64,000 bases of DNA. Origin: Pontederia crassipes. Its lineage: Eukaryota > Streptophyta > Magnoliopsida > Commelinales > Pontederiaceae. How positions within the stretch are numbered: position 1 is the first letter of the stretch; every line of letters begins with the position of its first letter. Under the pieces are notes generated by a model, which saw nothing but the letters and a program-made list of their open reading frames with translations, searched no databases and was not told the origin of the DNA. Positions 34,431 through 46,739 of the stretch are shown here, piece by piece. Where the stretch lies: assembly GCA_030549335.1 (NCBI GenBank), contig CM060196.1, positions 13,283,501 to 13,347,500 of the forward strand. The letters are read 5' to 3'. The translations under genes were made by a program, and so were the position numbers.

Positions 34431-35746
34431 TATAATATATCTTATAATTATTTGTGGATATAATTATCAACTCATGGATAACCAAAGCTACTAATACGTG
34501 GTCTACAAAGGAGCGTAATGGTACTTGATCAATAATAAAAGGTCTTGTAAAGGGACGAATATTAGTGGCCACGTGCTGGCGTTAATCATGAATGGTTATG
34601 CTCGTATGATCACTGAATTATATTTCAAATTTTATTTATCATTCATTATAGTAATTAAAATATAATGAAAAATCTGTAATGAAGTAATTACAACTGAAAA
34701 ATATACTGACATTTTTTTATAATTAAATAATTAAAGGGTTTCAATTATAAGTAAAAAAATTACTATAACTCATTTCTCAAATTATTTTATTTAAAATATA
34801 TTTTTTAATTTTGTGATATTTTTAAGTGTTAAAAATTAAATATAAAAACTAAGTCACTAATTAAAAATTTTAAAAGTAGGAAATATACTCATCTTTCCGA
34901 ATTAATTTTTTTAGAAGTAAAAAGTTAAATATACAAAAATAAATAGAACTTATTCACTTCGTGGCGAGAAAAAAAGGTAGATTAGTTGTCAATTTCTTTT
35001 GAACGAAATAATTTTATAAAAGAAAAGTTTTGGAAAGGATGATTCAAAAACTCATATTGGAAATTTTGTATATATAAAAGTTAATAGATTAAAAGATTAT
35101 TTTTATAAATCATCTCTAAATTATTATAATTTTTTAAGAACTTATTTTTTTATCTCTAAATTATTTCGATTTTTTTAATATGATCATTTCCTCAACTTCT
35201 GTTTGTTATCTTCAATTTCTTTCATTTATAAAAAAAGTCAAAAATACTCTCCCTTCCACTTTATATGTTCATTTGAACCTTTGCAATTTTGAGGAATATT
35301 TTTAATTTTTTATAAATGAAAATATAAAATAATGAAAAAGTCATTTTTTGATCAAATTAAAAAAATTATGATAGTCTAAAGATAAAAAGAAATAAGTTTA
35401 TTAATAATTTAAGAGTGATTTATAAAAATAACTCTATTAAATTCACATATATAGGAGTCCTAATAGGACCTTTTGGCACGGGAACAGCGTTAAAAATGGA
35501 CCCTTGTTCTTAAATTCGCAGCCAAACATCATTTTCCTGACAACTAAACATCATTTTCTCGGCAACTGTGGGGCCCACATTAATTATTATAGCAAAAAAA
35601 AAGGTAAGAGCGTGCTCTACGCAGAATATCCGTTGCTCCTGCGGGTCTAGGCTCAAGGAACAACAGTGGTTAATAAAAAAAATATTCTAGAACATAAAAT
35701 TTTTGCATCCAAACGATCAGGGATTATAAGAGAAATGATACAACCT
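34431..35746. other. AT-rich spacer
   Basis: No gene recognised. A short imperfect direct repeat (AAACATCATTTTC...CAACT twice) lies at about 35,525-35,570. The stretch ends at the stop codon of P450 P2. Confidence 0.5.
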
Positions 35747-37478
35747 TCAGTTTACGGGTTTGGCAACAAGAACAAGACTCGACTTCCTTTGCACAGCAAG
35801 TCCAGACACCTCCGCCATGTCCAACGTCTCTCCCTTCTTCCCGTCGGGCAGCTCCCAGTCGAAATGGTACAACAGACTCGCCAGCAGGAGCTCGGCGGCG
35901 GTGAGGGCGAATGCGGTCCCGGGGCACCCTCTGCGCCCCGCCCCAAACGGTATCAGCTGGAAATCCTGCCCCTTGAAGTCGATGCTGCTGCCCAGGAACC
36001 TCCCTGGGCGCCACTCCTCCGGCTCCTCCGGCCACGACTTCGGGTCCCTGCCGATGGCCCAGGCGTTAATGATCACCCTCGTGCCGGCCGGGACCTCATA
36101 GCCTTGGATATGAGCATCCTCCATGGACTCCCTCGGAATCAGCATAGGTATGGGAGGGTGCAGTCTCAAGGTCTCCTTGATGGCGGCCTGCAAGTACTCC
36201 ATTCTCTCAGTCATCTCTTCGCGCACCTCCGCCTTCGGCCCTACTACTCGGCGCACCTCCTCTTGCAGTCTCTTCATCTCCGTTGGATGCTTAATGATCT
36301 CGGCCATCGTCCACTCTGTCAGATTGTACGTCGTATGAGTACCCCCTGCGAACATATCCTGCAGCCATGCATTGATGAAAGGCATACTTAATCAGGAGAC
36401 GTATGTTAAGATCACAAACACAAAAACGGGTTTAAACTTTTTGTGATTTTTAGTGGAACAGGCTAAAACACAAAAAATGTTAGCTCGTTAGAAAGAGATT
36501 ATATGGACACTTACAAGAAGTATGGCCTTCACACTCTCTCTGCTGATCTTAAAGCCACTAGTCGCATCCTCGCTCTCCAAGGACTCCAAGATGTCAATGA
36601 AATCAGAAGCAGCAGCATCAGTTGTTTTGTTGTTGCTGTTCTTGGCAGGATGCTCTTCCAAGATCTTTTCAAAGAAAGCATCCAAATCAGACGAGTTTCT
36701 CTTGATCCTGCCATCCAAACCGCTAAGCCAATCGACCCAACTGAGCAGTGGAATGTATTCCCGCATGGAGAATGCCCCCAGCACGATAGAGAACTCGTGA
36801 AGCAACTGCCGGAATCTCGTGCCGGCGCTGTCTTCCTTATCGGTCGAGTACTTCTTTCCGAAGGACCCTGCAAATGACGTCGCTGGTAAAGGCGGTGATC
36901 AGCTCGCTTAGGTTAACGGGGCCGGTGGCGCGCCGGACCCTTCCGAGCAGAAGAGCCAGCTCCTCCCGCCGAACGTGCCGGAAGGACTGCACCCTCTTAT
37001 GGCTGAGCAGGTGCAGGACGCACACTCGCCTCAGCTGCCGCCAGTACTCGCCGTACTTGGCGAAGGCGAGGTCCCGACCGTCGTATAAGACCCTCAGGGG
37101 AGTGGACGATGTCGGTCGACTGGCGAAAGAGAGGTCGCGGGTTCTCATGACCTCTTCGGCGGCAGCGGCGGAGGAGACCACGACCGTGGGGATGGAGCCG
37201 AAGCAGACGAGCATCACGGGGCCGTGTCGCTGGGAAAGCGAGCGCAGGGAGCGGTGGGGGTCGGCGCCAATCTGGAGGAGGTTGCCGAAGAGCGGGAGAC
37301 ATGTCGGGGAGGGGAGCGCTTCAAGCGAACGGCGGCGACGTTGTTCGTGGGATGGTTTCCGGTTCCCGAGCAGGAACCAAGCGGCCAGTGAGAAGAGCAG
37401 GGCGAAGGAGAAGGCCTGAGGCGCCCACCAAAGGCGCTGCTGCAGCAGCAGCATTTGTTGAAGCGCACTGGTTGTCAT
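35747..37478 (-). pseudogene. Cytochrome P450 P2, CYP71-type, two exons, 2-nt frameshift
   Basis: Exon 1 37,478-36,515, intron 36,514-36,359 (156 bp, GTAAGT donor), exon 2 36,358-35,747. Repaired it would be about 525 residues. It shows the anchor QAFSFALLFSLAAWFLL, ALPSPTCLPLFGNLLQIG, YGEYWRQLRR, I-helix FAGGTHTTY, KETLRLHPP, WRPGRF (usual PERF altered) and FGAGRRGCPG with the haem Cys. Likely an ER monooxygenase of specialised metabolism; substrate unknown. At 36,863/36,864 two bases are missing relative to P1 (CRVAFGKKYS becomes CRVLRKEVL), giving a stop 9 codons later. After that the second frame continues to the donor. The I-helix acidic residue is His. It faces P1 in inverted orientation 23 kb away. 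Confidence 0.9.
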
Positions 37479-37640
37479 CCTTTCTGATCAGATACGAGTC
37501 GTGCACCTCAATTTATGGTTGTCACTATTCAAATTTTCTTTATGTGATTCCTTATTTCTTCTATTCTCTTAAAAGAACAGTGAAAGTTTATGATTAAACT
37601 CAGTGGTATTTTTTTTTATTTATTTTTCACTTGATCTACG
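37479..37640 (-). promoter_or_regulatory. P450 P2 promoter/leader conserved with P4
   Basis: On the minus strand ACCACTGAGTTTAATCATA, AAGGAATCACA and ACCATAAATTG occur in the same order and similar spacing as before P4. CCATAAATTG is at 37,509-37,518, 31 bp before the ATG. Confidence 0.5.
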
Positions 37641-38103
37641 AACTCAATACTTTTTACCTTTGACTTTTAAAAAATGTTTGCATCTGCATGAAAGGTAAAA
37701 ATCCTTTCAAAGAAAGTGATGTATGGGCTAGAAGATAAAACTTGTTTTTGATAAAACAAAAAAAAATGGGAAATTCCACAGGACGGTCAGATGGAAAACT
37801 TGTTAGATGGTTTTAACCTTGTTTCATCGACTTTCTCCGTATTTGGTTTGGGGAGAAACAATGGATGAAAGAAGAATTGAGCAGCAGCAAGTAACTTTTA
37901 TATGTGCAACTACATTTTTTTTTTCTCATTAATTATATTGTTTGGGTGATACGAACTTGTTTCACAACCAGATGGGCATCAGATTGATTGTCCGGGAGGG
38001 ACAAAGATAGAGCTATATTACCCAAATAGAGAGCTACGTGCATGTGTATATAATGTATAAATGGACGGCCAAGTACGTGGTGATGATTGATAAATGCCCG
38101 GAT
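37641..38103. other. AT-rich spacer
   Basis: No gene. The last eight bases (GCCCGGAT) form the left target duplication of the following MITE. Confidence 0.55.
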
Positions 38104-38602
38104 TATGGGTGTTCATCGGGTCGGATCGACTCGTGAACCCGATGATCCGACCCGACCCGAATCGGTTCGGTTCGGAACGGATCGGTGGACCCAAACTCGA
38201 CCTGACTCGGGTCGGGTATGGGTTGGAAAAATCCAACCCTACTTGACCCGACCCGATTGATCTAATTTTTTATTTTTTTTAAATTTAAGGCTTCTATTTT
38301 ATTTAAAAAAATTTTAAAATTAAAATAAAATATTTTAAATGCAAAAATAATATTAAATAATTAGAAAATATATTTTATGCTTTTAAAATAATATTTTTTA
38401 TACTAAATGAAATATAAAATAGTAAGGAAAAAATTAAAAAAAAGAAAATTGGGTGGTCTGGTAACTCGACCACCCGACCCGAACTGGATCGGGTTGGATC
38501 GAATCCAGCCCCCCAACCCCCTAGATCCGATCCGACCAAATTTGATCGAGTCAGGTCGAATTTGTTCACGGATCAGGTCGGGTCGACTCGTGAACACCCC
38601 TA
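38104..38602. mobile_element. hAT-type MITE, copy 2
   Basis: 499 bp with ends TATGGGTGTTCATCGGGTCG and (reverse complement of right end) TAGGGGTGTTCACGAGTCG. Flanks GCCCGGAT (38,096-38,103) and GCCCAGAT (38,603-38,610) make an 8-bp duplication with one mismatch. Same family as copy 1. It lies about 0.6 kb upstream of the P2 start. Confidence 0.87.
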
Positions 38603-39534
38603 GCCCAGATGTAGTGGACGTCTCAATACCATCCAAGCATTGAGTAATGGCGACATACGTCACGCAACGATCTTTGTTTCAAATTTTTCATAAATCTCTT
38701 CAAAACTATCACAATTTTTTATTTCTAATTTCAAATTATGAATTTTTTTATCCCTCCAGATGTTTTTTATTCCTAAACTTTTAGGATTTTTTTATTTTTG
38801 TGTACTTCTATTACGTTTTCTATTACTTTTAATTTTTTTCATTTATATAAAAACTAAATTATTTGTCCCTCTGTAATACATCAAATAATAAATATAAAAA
38901 ATAAAAAAATCTGGAGAGAATAATTTAGTTTTTTTATAAATGATAATTTTTTTATCATTTTAATCTTTTAAACGGTCTTTTTTATTTTTTAAATTTTGAT
39001 TTCATATTTTTTTAGAGTGAAGGATAATTTATTTTTTTCGTAAATGAGAAAAAATAAAAGTAAAAAAAAACATAATAAAACTAGATAGAAAGACTGAATT
39101 GAAAAAATTATGATAGTTTAAAAATAAAAAATTAAGTTCATAATTTGATATTAAATCTAGAAAATTATGATAGTCCAGGGAGATTTATGAAAATATCTCA
39201 ATTATTTAACGCATTGTAGAACTTTAAACTAAGTGCGTTGGCCAATAATAAGCGTCGTTTGGCATGGCATGAGAATGTCTTAATTCTCGTAATATGATCC
39301 AAAAAGCTGGGGAACTAATTTGAGGACCGTTTTGGATTGTGAATGAGGTTTACATGAATAAGTCAAAATTTCAGAGATTAAATTTATTCAAAAAGATAAA
39401 AGAAAATTATGTCCTCCTGTCACATAGGAAATGACAATCTAAATCATCACACCCGTTAAAATATCGGCAATCGTTTTTTTTCATATAAATAATAAAATAA
39501 CGTCGATATCTTATAATATAATATATTCTACCAA
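38603..39534. other. AT-rich spacer
   Basis: No gene recognised. Confidence 0.5.
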
Positions 39535-39775
39535 TAATGGAGTGCTAATTGGTTCCTCCTCGCTTAAGTAATGTCTCGGATTCGAATCTTGTGAACGTAG
39601 AAATTTTTTGTTGAGAGCATCACCTGCCACTGTTAGGTACGCGACCCGGGACGATCTTACCGGATTAGTTGAGCTCGATGATGGGCGAACCTCCAACTTG
39701 TGCGTTCAATAGAATTAGATCGTCGGCACCGCTTCTCATACACCGGGAATTAACCACCCAAAAAAAAGAATATAA
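39535..39775 (+). mobile_element. SINE-like repeat, copy 2
   Basis: Contains GGATTCGAATC (about 39,579-39,589), close to RNA polymerase III box B (GGTTCRANYCC), with GAGTGCTAATTGG upstream as a possible box A. The body shares ordered phrases with 20,215-20,440. It ends in an A-rich tail at 39,763-39,770. The open frame at 39,511-39,696 on the minus strand is spurious. Confidence 0.55.
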
Positions 39776-41243
39776 TATATTATATCGATTTTCAAGAATA
39801 ATAATAATTAGAAAAATATTTTTTTCGCAAAATTAAGCACCTCTTAAATTTTATAATGATTTATCGTCTTTTATTCCTGTCCCTTTTGATGCTTGATAAT
39901 ATTTGGTCGAATAATCTCTTATTCGATTGTAAACTCGGATTCAAACGACTTATTATGAAGGTGGGTTAACTCTTGAATCATAAAATGTGTGTGTCAAGTG
40001 GCCAAAACCATAAAAGTCCAAAATAATCTTGATGCATTTTAGCAATCACGGAAAAAAAAACATCAGAGCAGTTTTACACAAATAAACTGGAAAAAAAATT
40101 TAAAAAGAGTGATTACTTAAAGTTCATAACGACCCCTTTACAATTTTTTTCTACCAACAAATGATTGTTTGGCTCAACTGCCTAAAGAGTTTGAATCTCG
40201 GAGTTGTGAAATGACAGAACTAGTAGCCCCACAGTCCTTGGCGATGAAACGTTTTCTTCCGAGTTGTGAAAATAATTTATCACAATTCACCACCTTAAGC
40301 TCAATTTCTTGAACCCCATGGCCGAGTCGAAGCACCATCTACATGGTACACTTGTACATGTTCAAGATGCCATCTCTGTATACAACTCCAGGTACAGCTA
40401 CAATCCGAAGGACTTCTCCCATCTCAACCAGTACACTAGGCATCTGCTCCACAACAAAACAAAGGAAAACCAATTATGTCATTATGCTCCCCATGTGAAT
40501 TGCCCTGACATGAAGAGTCTTCAGTTATACAAATGCGTAGGAAAAGGTAAATAAATTAATACATGAAAATAGTATGTTACCCAAAAATGTTGGATACATC
40601 CAGGTGCACTCCAATACCTCAAACTTTTTTAGGATGCCTAGACCCAATAAATGAATATATACTTGTAACACCAAGACAATGCACAGACGCTCTTTAAGCA
40701 ATTACGGTCTCGGTAATACAAATACTCATGAATGAGGGTTACCCATACATTAAGTTTAGCTTTATGGTCACATAGTCATAGTGCCCCATGGGCAAGGATC
40801 AAAGGCATAGCCGATATAACATATTGTTATACACTCTGCCTAGCCGCACTAGGCCAAGGGTCACTTGGAGCATGAGTTTGTCCTTGGAAAATAACCATAA
40901 TTCAACTATAAAAGACAGATTTCCAAATTCAGTTCTACTGCATTAGGACTTATAAAAAATGTTGGGGATGCAATGCATGATAATTGATTCATAATATTGA
41001 TCACCATCATTGGATCATAGAAGATAATGATTTCAGGAATATCTAGGAACCTACTTCTTTTTTGAATATTTATGAAAATCATCTTTTGGCAATTTAATAG
41101 ATCAAGAATATAATACCTATGCCTCTGATCATTATTTTCTCCAGAACTGACATCAAATTGCCTTGCCTTCTCCCTCTTCCTGTAGCAATCTTTCAGAAGT
41201 CTTCTCCTTCTCTTCGGTAACCTTGCGAATTTGTGATCAAAGC
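39776..41243. other. Mostly non-coding stretch
   Basis: Apart from the short frame at 40,321-40,554 no gene is seen. 40,670-41,200 is of more even composition but has no long frame. Confidence 0.4.
40321..40554 (+). CDS. Short hypothetical frame
   Basis: ATG at 40,321 in a fair context (CCCATGGCC) opens 77 codons, MAESKHHLHGTLVHVQDAIS and on to KCVGKGK. The composition is less biased than the surroundings. The first residues recall the start of phospholipase D (a short M..LLHGTL motif), but nothing after it supports that. It may be a first exon remnant (GTAAATAA follows the last Lys-Gly-Lys). Function unknown. Confidence 0.25.
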   Translation, partial: AESKHHLHGTLVHVQDAISVYNSRYSYNPKDFSHLNQYTRHLLHNKTKENQLCHYAPHVNCPDMKSLQLYKCVGKGK

Positions 41244-43600
41244 TGTAACGCCCTCAAAATTGTCCTTCCTGCCACGTAGACAGTCAGGTTGACCCCAGAA
41301 GCGCTACATTGCCTATTACACTATTGACTATGACCATTCAATAAAATATATACGTGACATCAATATTATAAAAAAATATAATTAAGATTTTAATGCGGAA
41401 GCTCAAACGTTGGAATATTAAGGTACATAGTTATTCAATGCAGTCTATGACCAGATGAGAAAAGATAACTTCAAGAAGTTCAATAGAAAGAAAGGTTCGA
41501 TATGCGGAAGATCATGATGTCATTTAATAGAAGAGAACATGCTGAAACATAATAAAAGTTTCAAGGCTTGTGGCAATAATTTATGTCATGTGCAGCACTC
41601 TTCAAGTTCTGTACCTTCCATCGCCTCATCAATTAGGGTTTTCACCTTCAAAATCCCAATGCAGGGGAATCGAATATCCATGAGCAAAAATGCCTAGTAT
41701 AATAGAAGCATAGACGATGAATCATAATCAATAATATAACATATAATCAATAATAAGTATGAACATGCTTCAACTATACCAATAACTGAACTCTGTGCCA
41801 TACTATAATCCTGCATTGTCTTTACCATACTTTACTTTGAACCTTTATGATTTCTGCAATAATCTTGTGATTCCATATTCCATACTTTACTATACTATAC
41901 TCTATACTTTATCATACCATACTTTACTTTGCTTTACTTTACTGTGAGTTGTACTATATCTTTTACATTACTATAATATCCTTAATGTTAGTTGTCCTAT
42001 GCGAGCTCAATTTTATTAGATTGAGATGCCATATGTGCCTCTATGAATTTATAAAGCTAGTAAGCCCATAAAGGGAATGGGTGTGACAATGTATCATCTG
42101 TTTCGGAATGCAGGTGAGAAATGACTTGCACCCCAAGAATAATGGTCATTAAAGAACCTGTAGGTTCACTGTCTCATCAGTTAGTTACTTGTCCCTCTAA
42201 CTCGGTACTATGAAATTTTTGGGGGGAGGAGTGTGACCATTGCATCACCCTTCTTCGAGATACATGTGGGAGAGGACATGTAGTCTTAGGAACAGTGGTC
42301 ATCGAAGACCAGTAGGTTCGCTGTCTCCTCAGCTAGCTACATGCCCCTCTCTATACAATACCATGATCTTTGTTCCATGCATTGGGGGCAGCACATAACA
42401 ATCACATATTCTCATCTTTACTTTACTCGTCTTTGCTTATCTTAAAGAGGTTTATAAATCAGAAGAGGAAGAGATTCATCTTTTCAGATGTGACGACATC
42501 ATGTCGACTCACTTGTTCTTGACATCAATTAACGACTCCTCCTTAGGGTAAGGTGAGTCTCATTGTAGTCTTTAGGGTCTTAGATAAGATTTCAAGTGAT
42601 TATGATGAAAAACTGGACCCAACCTACGAAAGATTGGATTCAACGAAAAAGTCCATTTTTCTGTTCGACAGAACCCGGGCCGGGTTGAAGAGGACTCGGG
42701 CCGAGTTACTGGCGAAAAATCAATGTGCACGGCCCGGTCCGAGTGGAGGTTCGACTTGGGCCGGGTCATTGGTAATGCGTCGATCACTGTCGATCGGATT
42801 CGCGCTTGATCTGACTCGATAAGGCCCGGGCCGGGTCAGTATTTGACTTGGTTGGGTTTTTGTCAATGCTCTCGTGACATCGTCGACGAGATGACTCGGT
42901 CCGGGTCTATTTAGACTCGGACCGTGTTTGGGTATGACCCGGGCCGGATCATGGATGACGCGGGCCGGGTTCTCGAATTGTGAAACTACGCCGGTCGTCT
43001 TCTCCGACTCTCCGACCGTCAAATCGGAAAGATTACAATATGAAAACTACTTCTATAACACTCAGGATCTTAACAGTACTCTAATATGCATCAATGGATC
43101 TATAATTCTTCGTCTAGGAGATTTAAATCTAAGGTACCTTTTTTCGTTTGAAATGTGTTCGCCGGTGATTCTTGTCGGGGTCCTTGAGTTGCCTAATCAT
43201 TTTTGGCCAGAGTGGAGGGTACGTCGGGTCCTTGTGAACGTTGAAGCAGCATGGCCGTGTGTCAATCGTCCGCCGTTCGTCGTTGTCGACGTCGTGCTCT
43301 ATTCCGCTCCTCGCGTATGCACGTCGATCGCAGGAGAGACAGAAGGAGAAGGAGGCAAGGGGAGAACGGCGGTCGGGTAGGAGTCCAGGGGGGGCGAGGG
43401 TCTCCTCGCGTCCACTTTTATAGCATTGGCCGGCCAGAGGGTCGACCGATCGTGGGGTGCGATCAAGGGAGAAATTTTCTCCCTTGGTCGACCGTTTTCC
43501 TTTTTGCATCGTCTTTTTTTGAATCCGAAATCCTTTTGAAATTCTTTCATTAATTCCGTCATTAATTGCATTGATTTCAAATTTTTAATGTGATTTTCTT
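41244..43600 (-). repeat. Gypsy B 3' LTR (inner border approximate)
   Basis: The end part matches LTR A and, less well, LTR C (AAAGTA-rich stretch 41,810-41,945; GAAGCGCTACATTG-like end). The 42,665-42,980 part has the GC palindrome cluster. Pol C-terminal coding (KEATWEVESEMHEKFPKLF, about 43,625-43,680) marks the inner limit. The LTR start TG was not located. Confidence 0.6.
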
Positions 43601-43764
43601 ATGTAGATTTGCAGTTTACCGAATAGTTTCGGAAATTTCTCGTGCATTTCCGATTCTACTTCCCAGGTTGCCTCTTTTCCTTGATGATGCTTCCATGGTA
43701 CTTTGGCCAATGATATTTTCTTCTTTCCGTGTTGGTGCTCTTGATACTTCAGTATTTCCGTGAG

Positions 43765-44355
43765 TTATTCTTCATATGTTAGATCCTCCTTGAGATTTGG
43801 TTCCTCAATTTGGATTACATTGACATAATCATGATTGTACTTCCAGAGTAAAGAAACGTGAAAGACGTTATGTACTCTGGCATACGTCGGGGGTAGAGCT
43901 AACCTGCATGTTGAGTCCCCGACCATATCTAATATGTCAAAAGGATCCACATACATTGGGCTCAATTTTCCACGCTTGCTAAAACGCATTACACTTTTGG
44001 TAGGGGAGACTTTAAACAGGACTTGATCTCCTACCTTGAATGTGTGTTCTCGGCGCTTCTTATCCGCATAGGCCTTCTGTCGATGTTGAGCTGACTTCAT
44101 TCTTTTCTTTATTAGTTCCACATACCTTGAGCTCAATTTCCCATGCTTGCTAAAATGCATTACACCTTTGGTAAGGGAGACTTTAAACAGGACTTGATCT
44201 CCTATCTTGAATGTGTGTTCTCGGCGCTTCTTGTCCGCATAGGCCTTCTGTCGATCTTGAGCTGACTTTATTCTTTTCTTTATTAGTTCTACCATGTATG
44301 TATACTCTTGGGTTTGCTTTTGTAGTTCAACATTCAAGATTTTTCTTTCGCCCAC
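43765..44355 (-). pseudogene. Gypsy B integrase C-terminus with in-frame 57-residue duplication
   Basis: Reads RQKAYADKKRREHTFKIGDQ, VLFKVS, GKLS and later YVDPFDILDMVGDSTCRLAL, PPTYARVHNVFHVSLLWKYN, the normal Gypsy integrase tail. Residues 21-77 (44,295-44,125) are repeated as 78-134 (44,124-43,954), 171 bp each, with about ten substitutions. The reading frame is kept. The chromodomain-like end continues past a stop to about 43,625. Confidence 0.88.
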
Positions 44356-44691
44356 TTCGCCCTAACATGTCAGGGAGTGACATGGTCGACCATACAATGC
44401 TTCAAAGGGAGACATTTTTATACTAGCATGGAAGCTGTTATTATAAGAGAACTCTATGAGGGGAAGATGTTTATCCCAATTGCCATGCCAATTCAGGGCG
44501 CATGCTCTAAGCATGTCTTCCAGTGTTTGGATCGTTCTTTCTGATTGTCCGTCAGTTTGGGAATGAAAGGCTGTACTATAATGAAGTCTCGTCCCAAAAA
44601 CATTCTAGAGGCTCTTTCAAAATCTTAATGTGAATCTGAGATCTCTATCAGATACAATGACTGACGAGATCCCATGGAGTCTAACGATCTT

Positions 44692-44977
44692 CTACACATA
44701 TAGATCCATTAGACTTTCAAAAAATTGTTTTACCTTGACGAATAGGAAATAGGCCGATTTGGTGAGTCGGTCCACTATCACCCAGATGGCATCATGCCCT
44801 TTCTGATTCCGGGGTAGGCCCATAATGAAATCCATCGCTATGTCTTCCCACTTCCACTGTGGGATGCTCAGACTCTTCAAGGTCCTTTGAGGTTTCTGAT
44901 GTTTCACCTTGACCTGTTGGCAGATAATACATCTGGAAACGTATTCTGCGATCTCTTTCTTCATGTCTGGCCACCAA
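44692..44977 (-). pseudogene. Gypsy B integrase, zinc and core start
   Basis: EIAEYVSRCIICQQVKVKHQ (HHCC zinc region, Cys pair kept) and PQWKWEDIAMDFIMGLPRNQ, IWVIVDRLTKSAYFL (first catalytic Asp of DDE). The later core (44,360-44,690) is broken by stops. Confidence 0.88.
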
Positions 44978-44999
44978 AAACTCCTCTGTACATCTTTAT

Positions 45000-45891
45000 A
45001 CTCTCTAGGTGGATTGCAAATTCAGATTTGTGGCATTCGTCTAGGACTTCTCTTCGTTGTTCATAATTGTTCGGTATCATAAGCGATCACGGTACCTTAT
45101 GCCACCATCTGACGAGACCTTGAAGTATGTAGTCTCAAGACTAGTTTTTATCATCATTGTTTGATAGTCTGAATCTTCGACATGTGCTTCAATGATTCTT
45201 CCTATAATGTCTGGTACTATATGTGCATCATCATCAATGATCCATCATGTCGTATCCTTGGTGTCCATTTGAAAAGTTCTTCCATAAGTTCGAACTGTCG
45301 AACGTGCATGAAGGCAACATATCCTTCCCATTTTTGACTAAGAGCGTCGGTTATAGAGTTCGCTTAACCAGAATGGTAGTTAATGACAAACTCATAGTCC
45401 TTCACGAACTTCATCCATCTTCTTTGACGCATATTCAGATCCTTCTATGTGAAAACGTAGCTCTTGTGTCAGTGTAGACCACAAATTCTTCTCCATATAA
45501 GTAATAGCGCCAAAGCTTGAGGGCAAACATTACTGCTGCAGTTCGAGATCATGTGTTGGATAGTTGACCTCGTGTTTCTTCAGTTGTCTGGATGCGTATG
45601 CTACAACTTTTCCACGTTGCATCAATACACACCCAACCCTGTACCGCTAGCGTCACTATAGATTATGTAACCACCATTGCCTGATGGTAACGTAAGGATT
45701 GGTGCTAAAGTTAACCGCTTCTTTAGTTTCTGGAAGCCCTCTTCACACTCGAATGATCAGATGAATTTTTCTCCTTTTCTTATAAGCTTGGTCAGTGGTA
45801 ACGCTATTCTGGAGAAGTCCTTGATGAATCATCAGTAGTATCCTACTAGATCAAGAAAGCTTCTGATCTCAGAGATATTTTTTGGTTGAGC
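45000..45891 (-). pseudogene. Gypsy B RNase H region, heavily decayed
   Basis: Minus-strand translation in broken frames shows Gypsy RT-RNase H linker and RNase H phrases, with many stops and no frame longer than about 60 codons. Position between RT and integrase supports the call. Confidence 0.6.
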
Positions 45892-46739
45892 CTAGTTGAA
45901 TATTACTTCTACCTTTGCTGGATTAACTGAGATTTCATCCTTTGAGATGATGTGACCAAGAAACATCATCTTCTCTAACCAGAATTCGCATTTGGAGAAC
46001 TTTGCGTATAATTTCTTTGCCCGCAAAGTTTCCAAGACTATACTCAAGTGTTCTTTGTGCTGCTCTATGCTTGAAGAATATATGAGGATGTCGTCGACAA
46101 AGACAATCACGAACTTATCTAGATGTTCATTGAAAGTCTGATTCATGAGGTCCATGAAAGCAGTTGGGGCATTGGTTAGCCCAAACGACTCATACCGTGA
46201 TCTGAAGGCAATCTTTGGAATGTCTTCTTCGACTACCCTGAGCTGATGGTAGCCGCTCCTCAGATCAATCTTAGAGAAAACCTTTGCCTTGGATAACTGA
46301 TCAAATAAATCGTCGATGCGAGGTAGAGGATACTTGTTCTTCACTATGACTTTGTTCAACATTCTATAGTTGATACAAAGTCTCAATGAGCCGTCATTCT
46401 TCTTGACGAAAAGGACTGGTGCATCCCATGGTGAGACACTAGGCCGATGAAGACTTTGTCCAATAGCTCTTGAATTTGGTTCTTCAATTCCTTTATCTCT
46501 GCTGGGGCCATGCGGTATGGGACTTTGGAGATCGGTGCTGTGTCGGGCATCACCTTTATCTGGAAATCTATCTCCCTTCTGGGCGGTAGACCACTAACAT
46601 CTTCAGGGAAGACATCAGGGGATTCCCTCACGATCTTTATGTCCTGAGGGGACTTGCTTGGCTCTTCTATCTCGGTAACACTTGCCGGATAGCCTCTATA
46701 TTCTTGTTGAAGAAGTTTGTGTGGTTTCATAGCGGACAC
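45892..46739 (-). pseudogene. Gypsy B reverse transcriptase
   Basis: The 46,383-46,739 frame reads [20 protein letters not shown] and [20 protein letters not shown] (RT start). The 45,892-46,386 frame reads [49 protein letters not shown] and the catalytic FVDDILIYS, then [19 protein letters not shown]. One frameshift near 46,385-46,440. The catalytic residues look intact. Confidence 0.93.

Noticed and set aside
35457-35640. Small MITE downstream of P2
   Set aside because: A short imperfect direct repeat is present, but no inverted ends or target duplication were found.
40321-40360. Phospholipase D N-terminus
   Set aside because: Only a short start motif resembles it; no C2 or HKD sequence follows.
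42553-43580. Overlapping open frames in the Gypsy B LTR
   Set aside because: GC-rich LTR sequence open in many frames; the translations have no family features.
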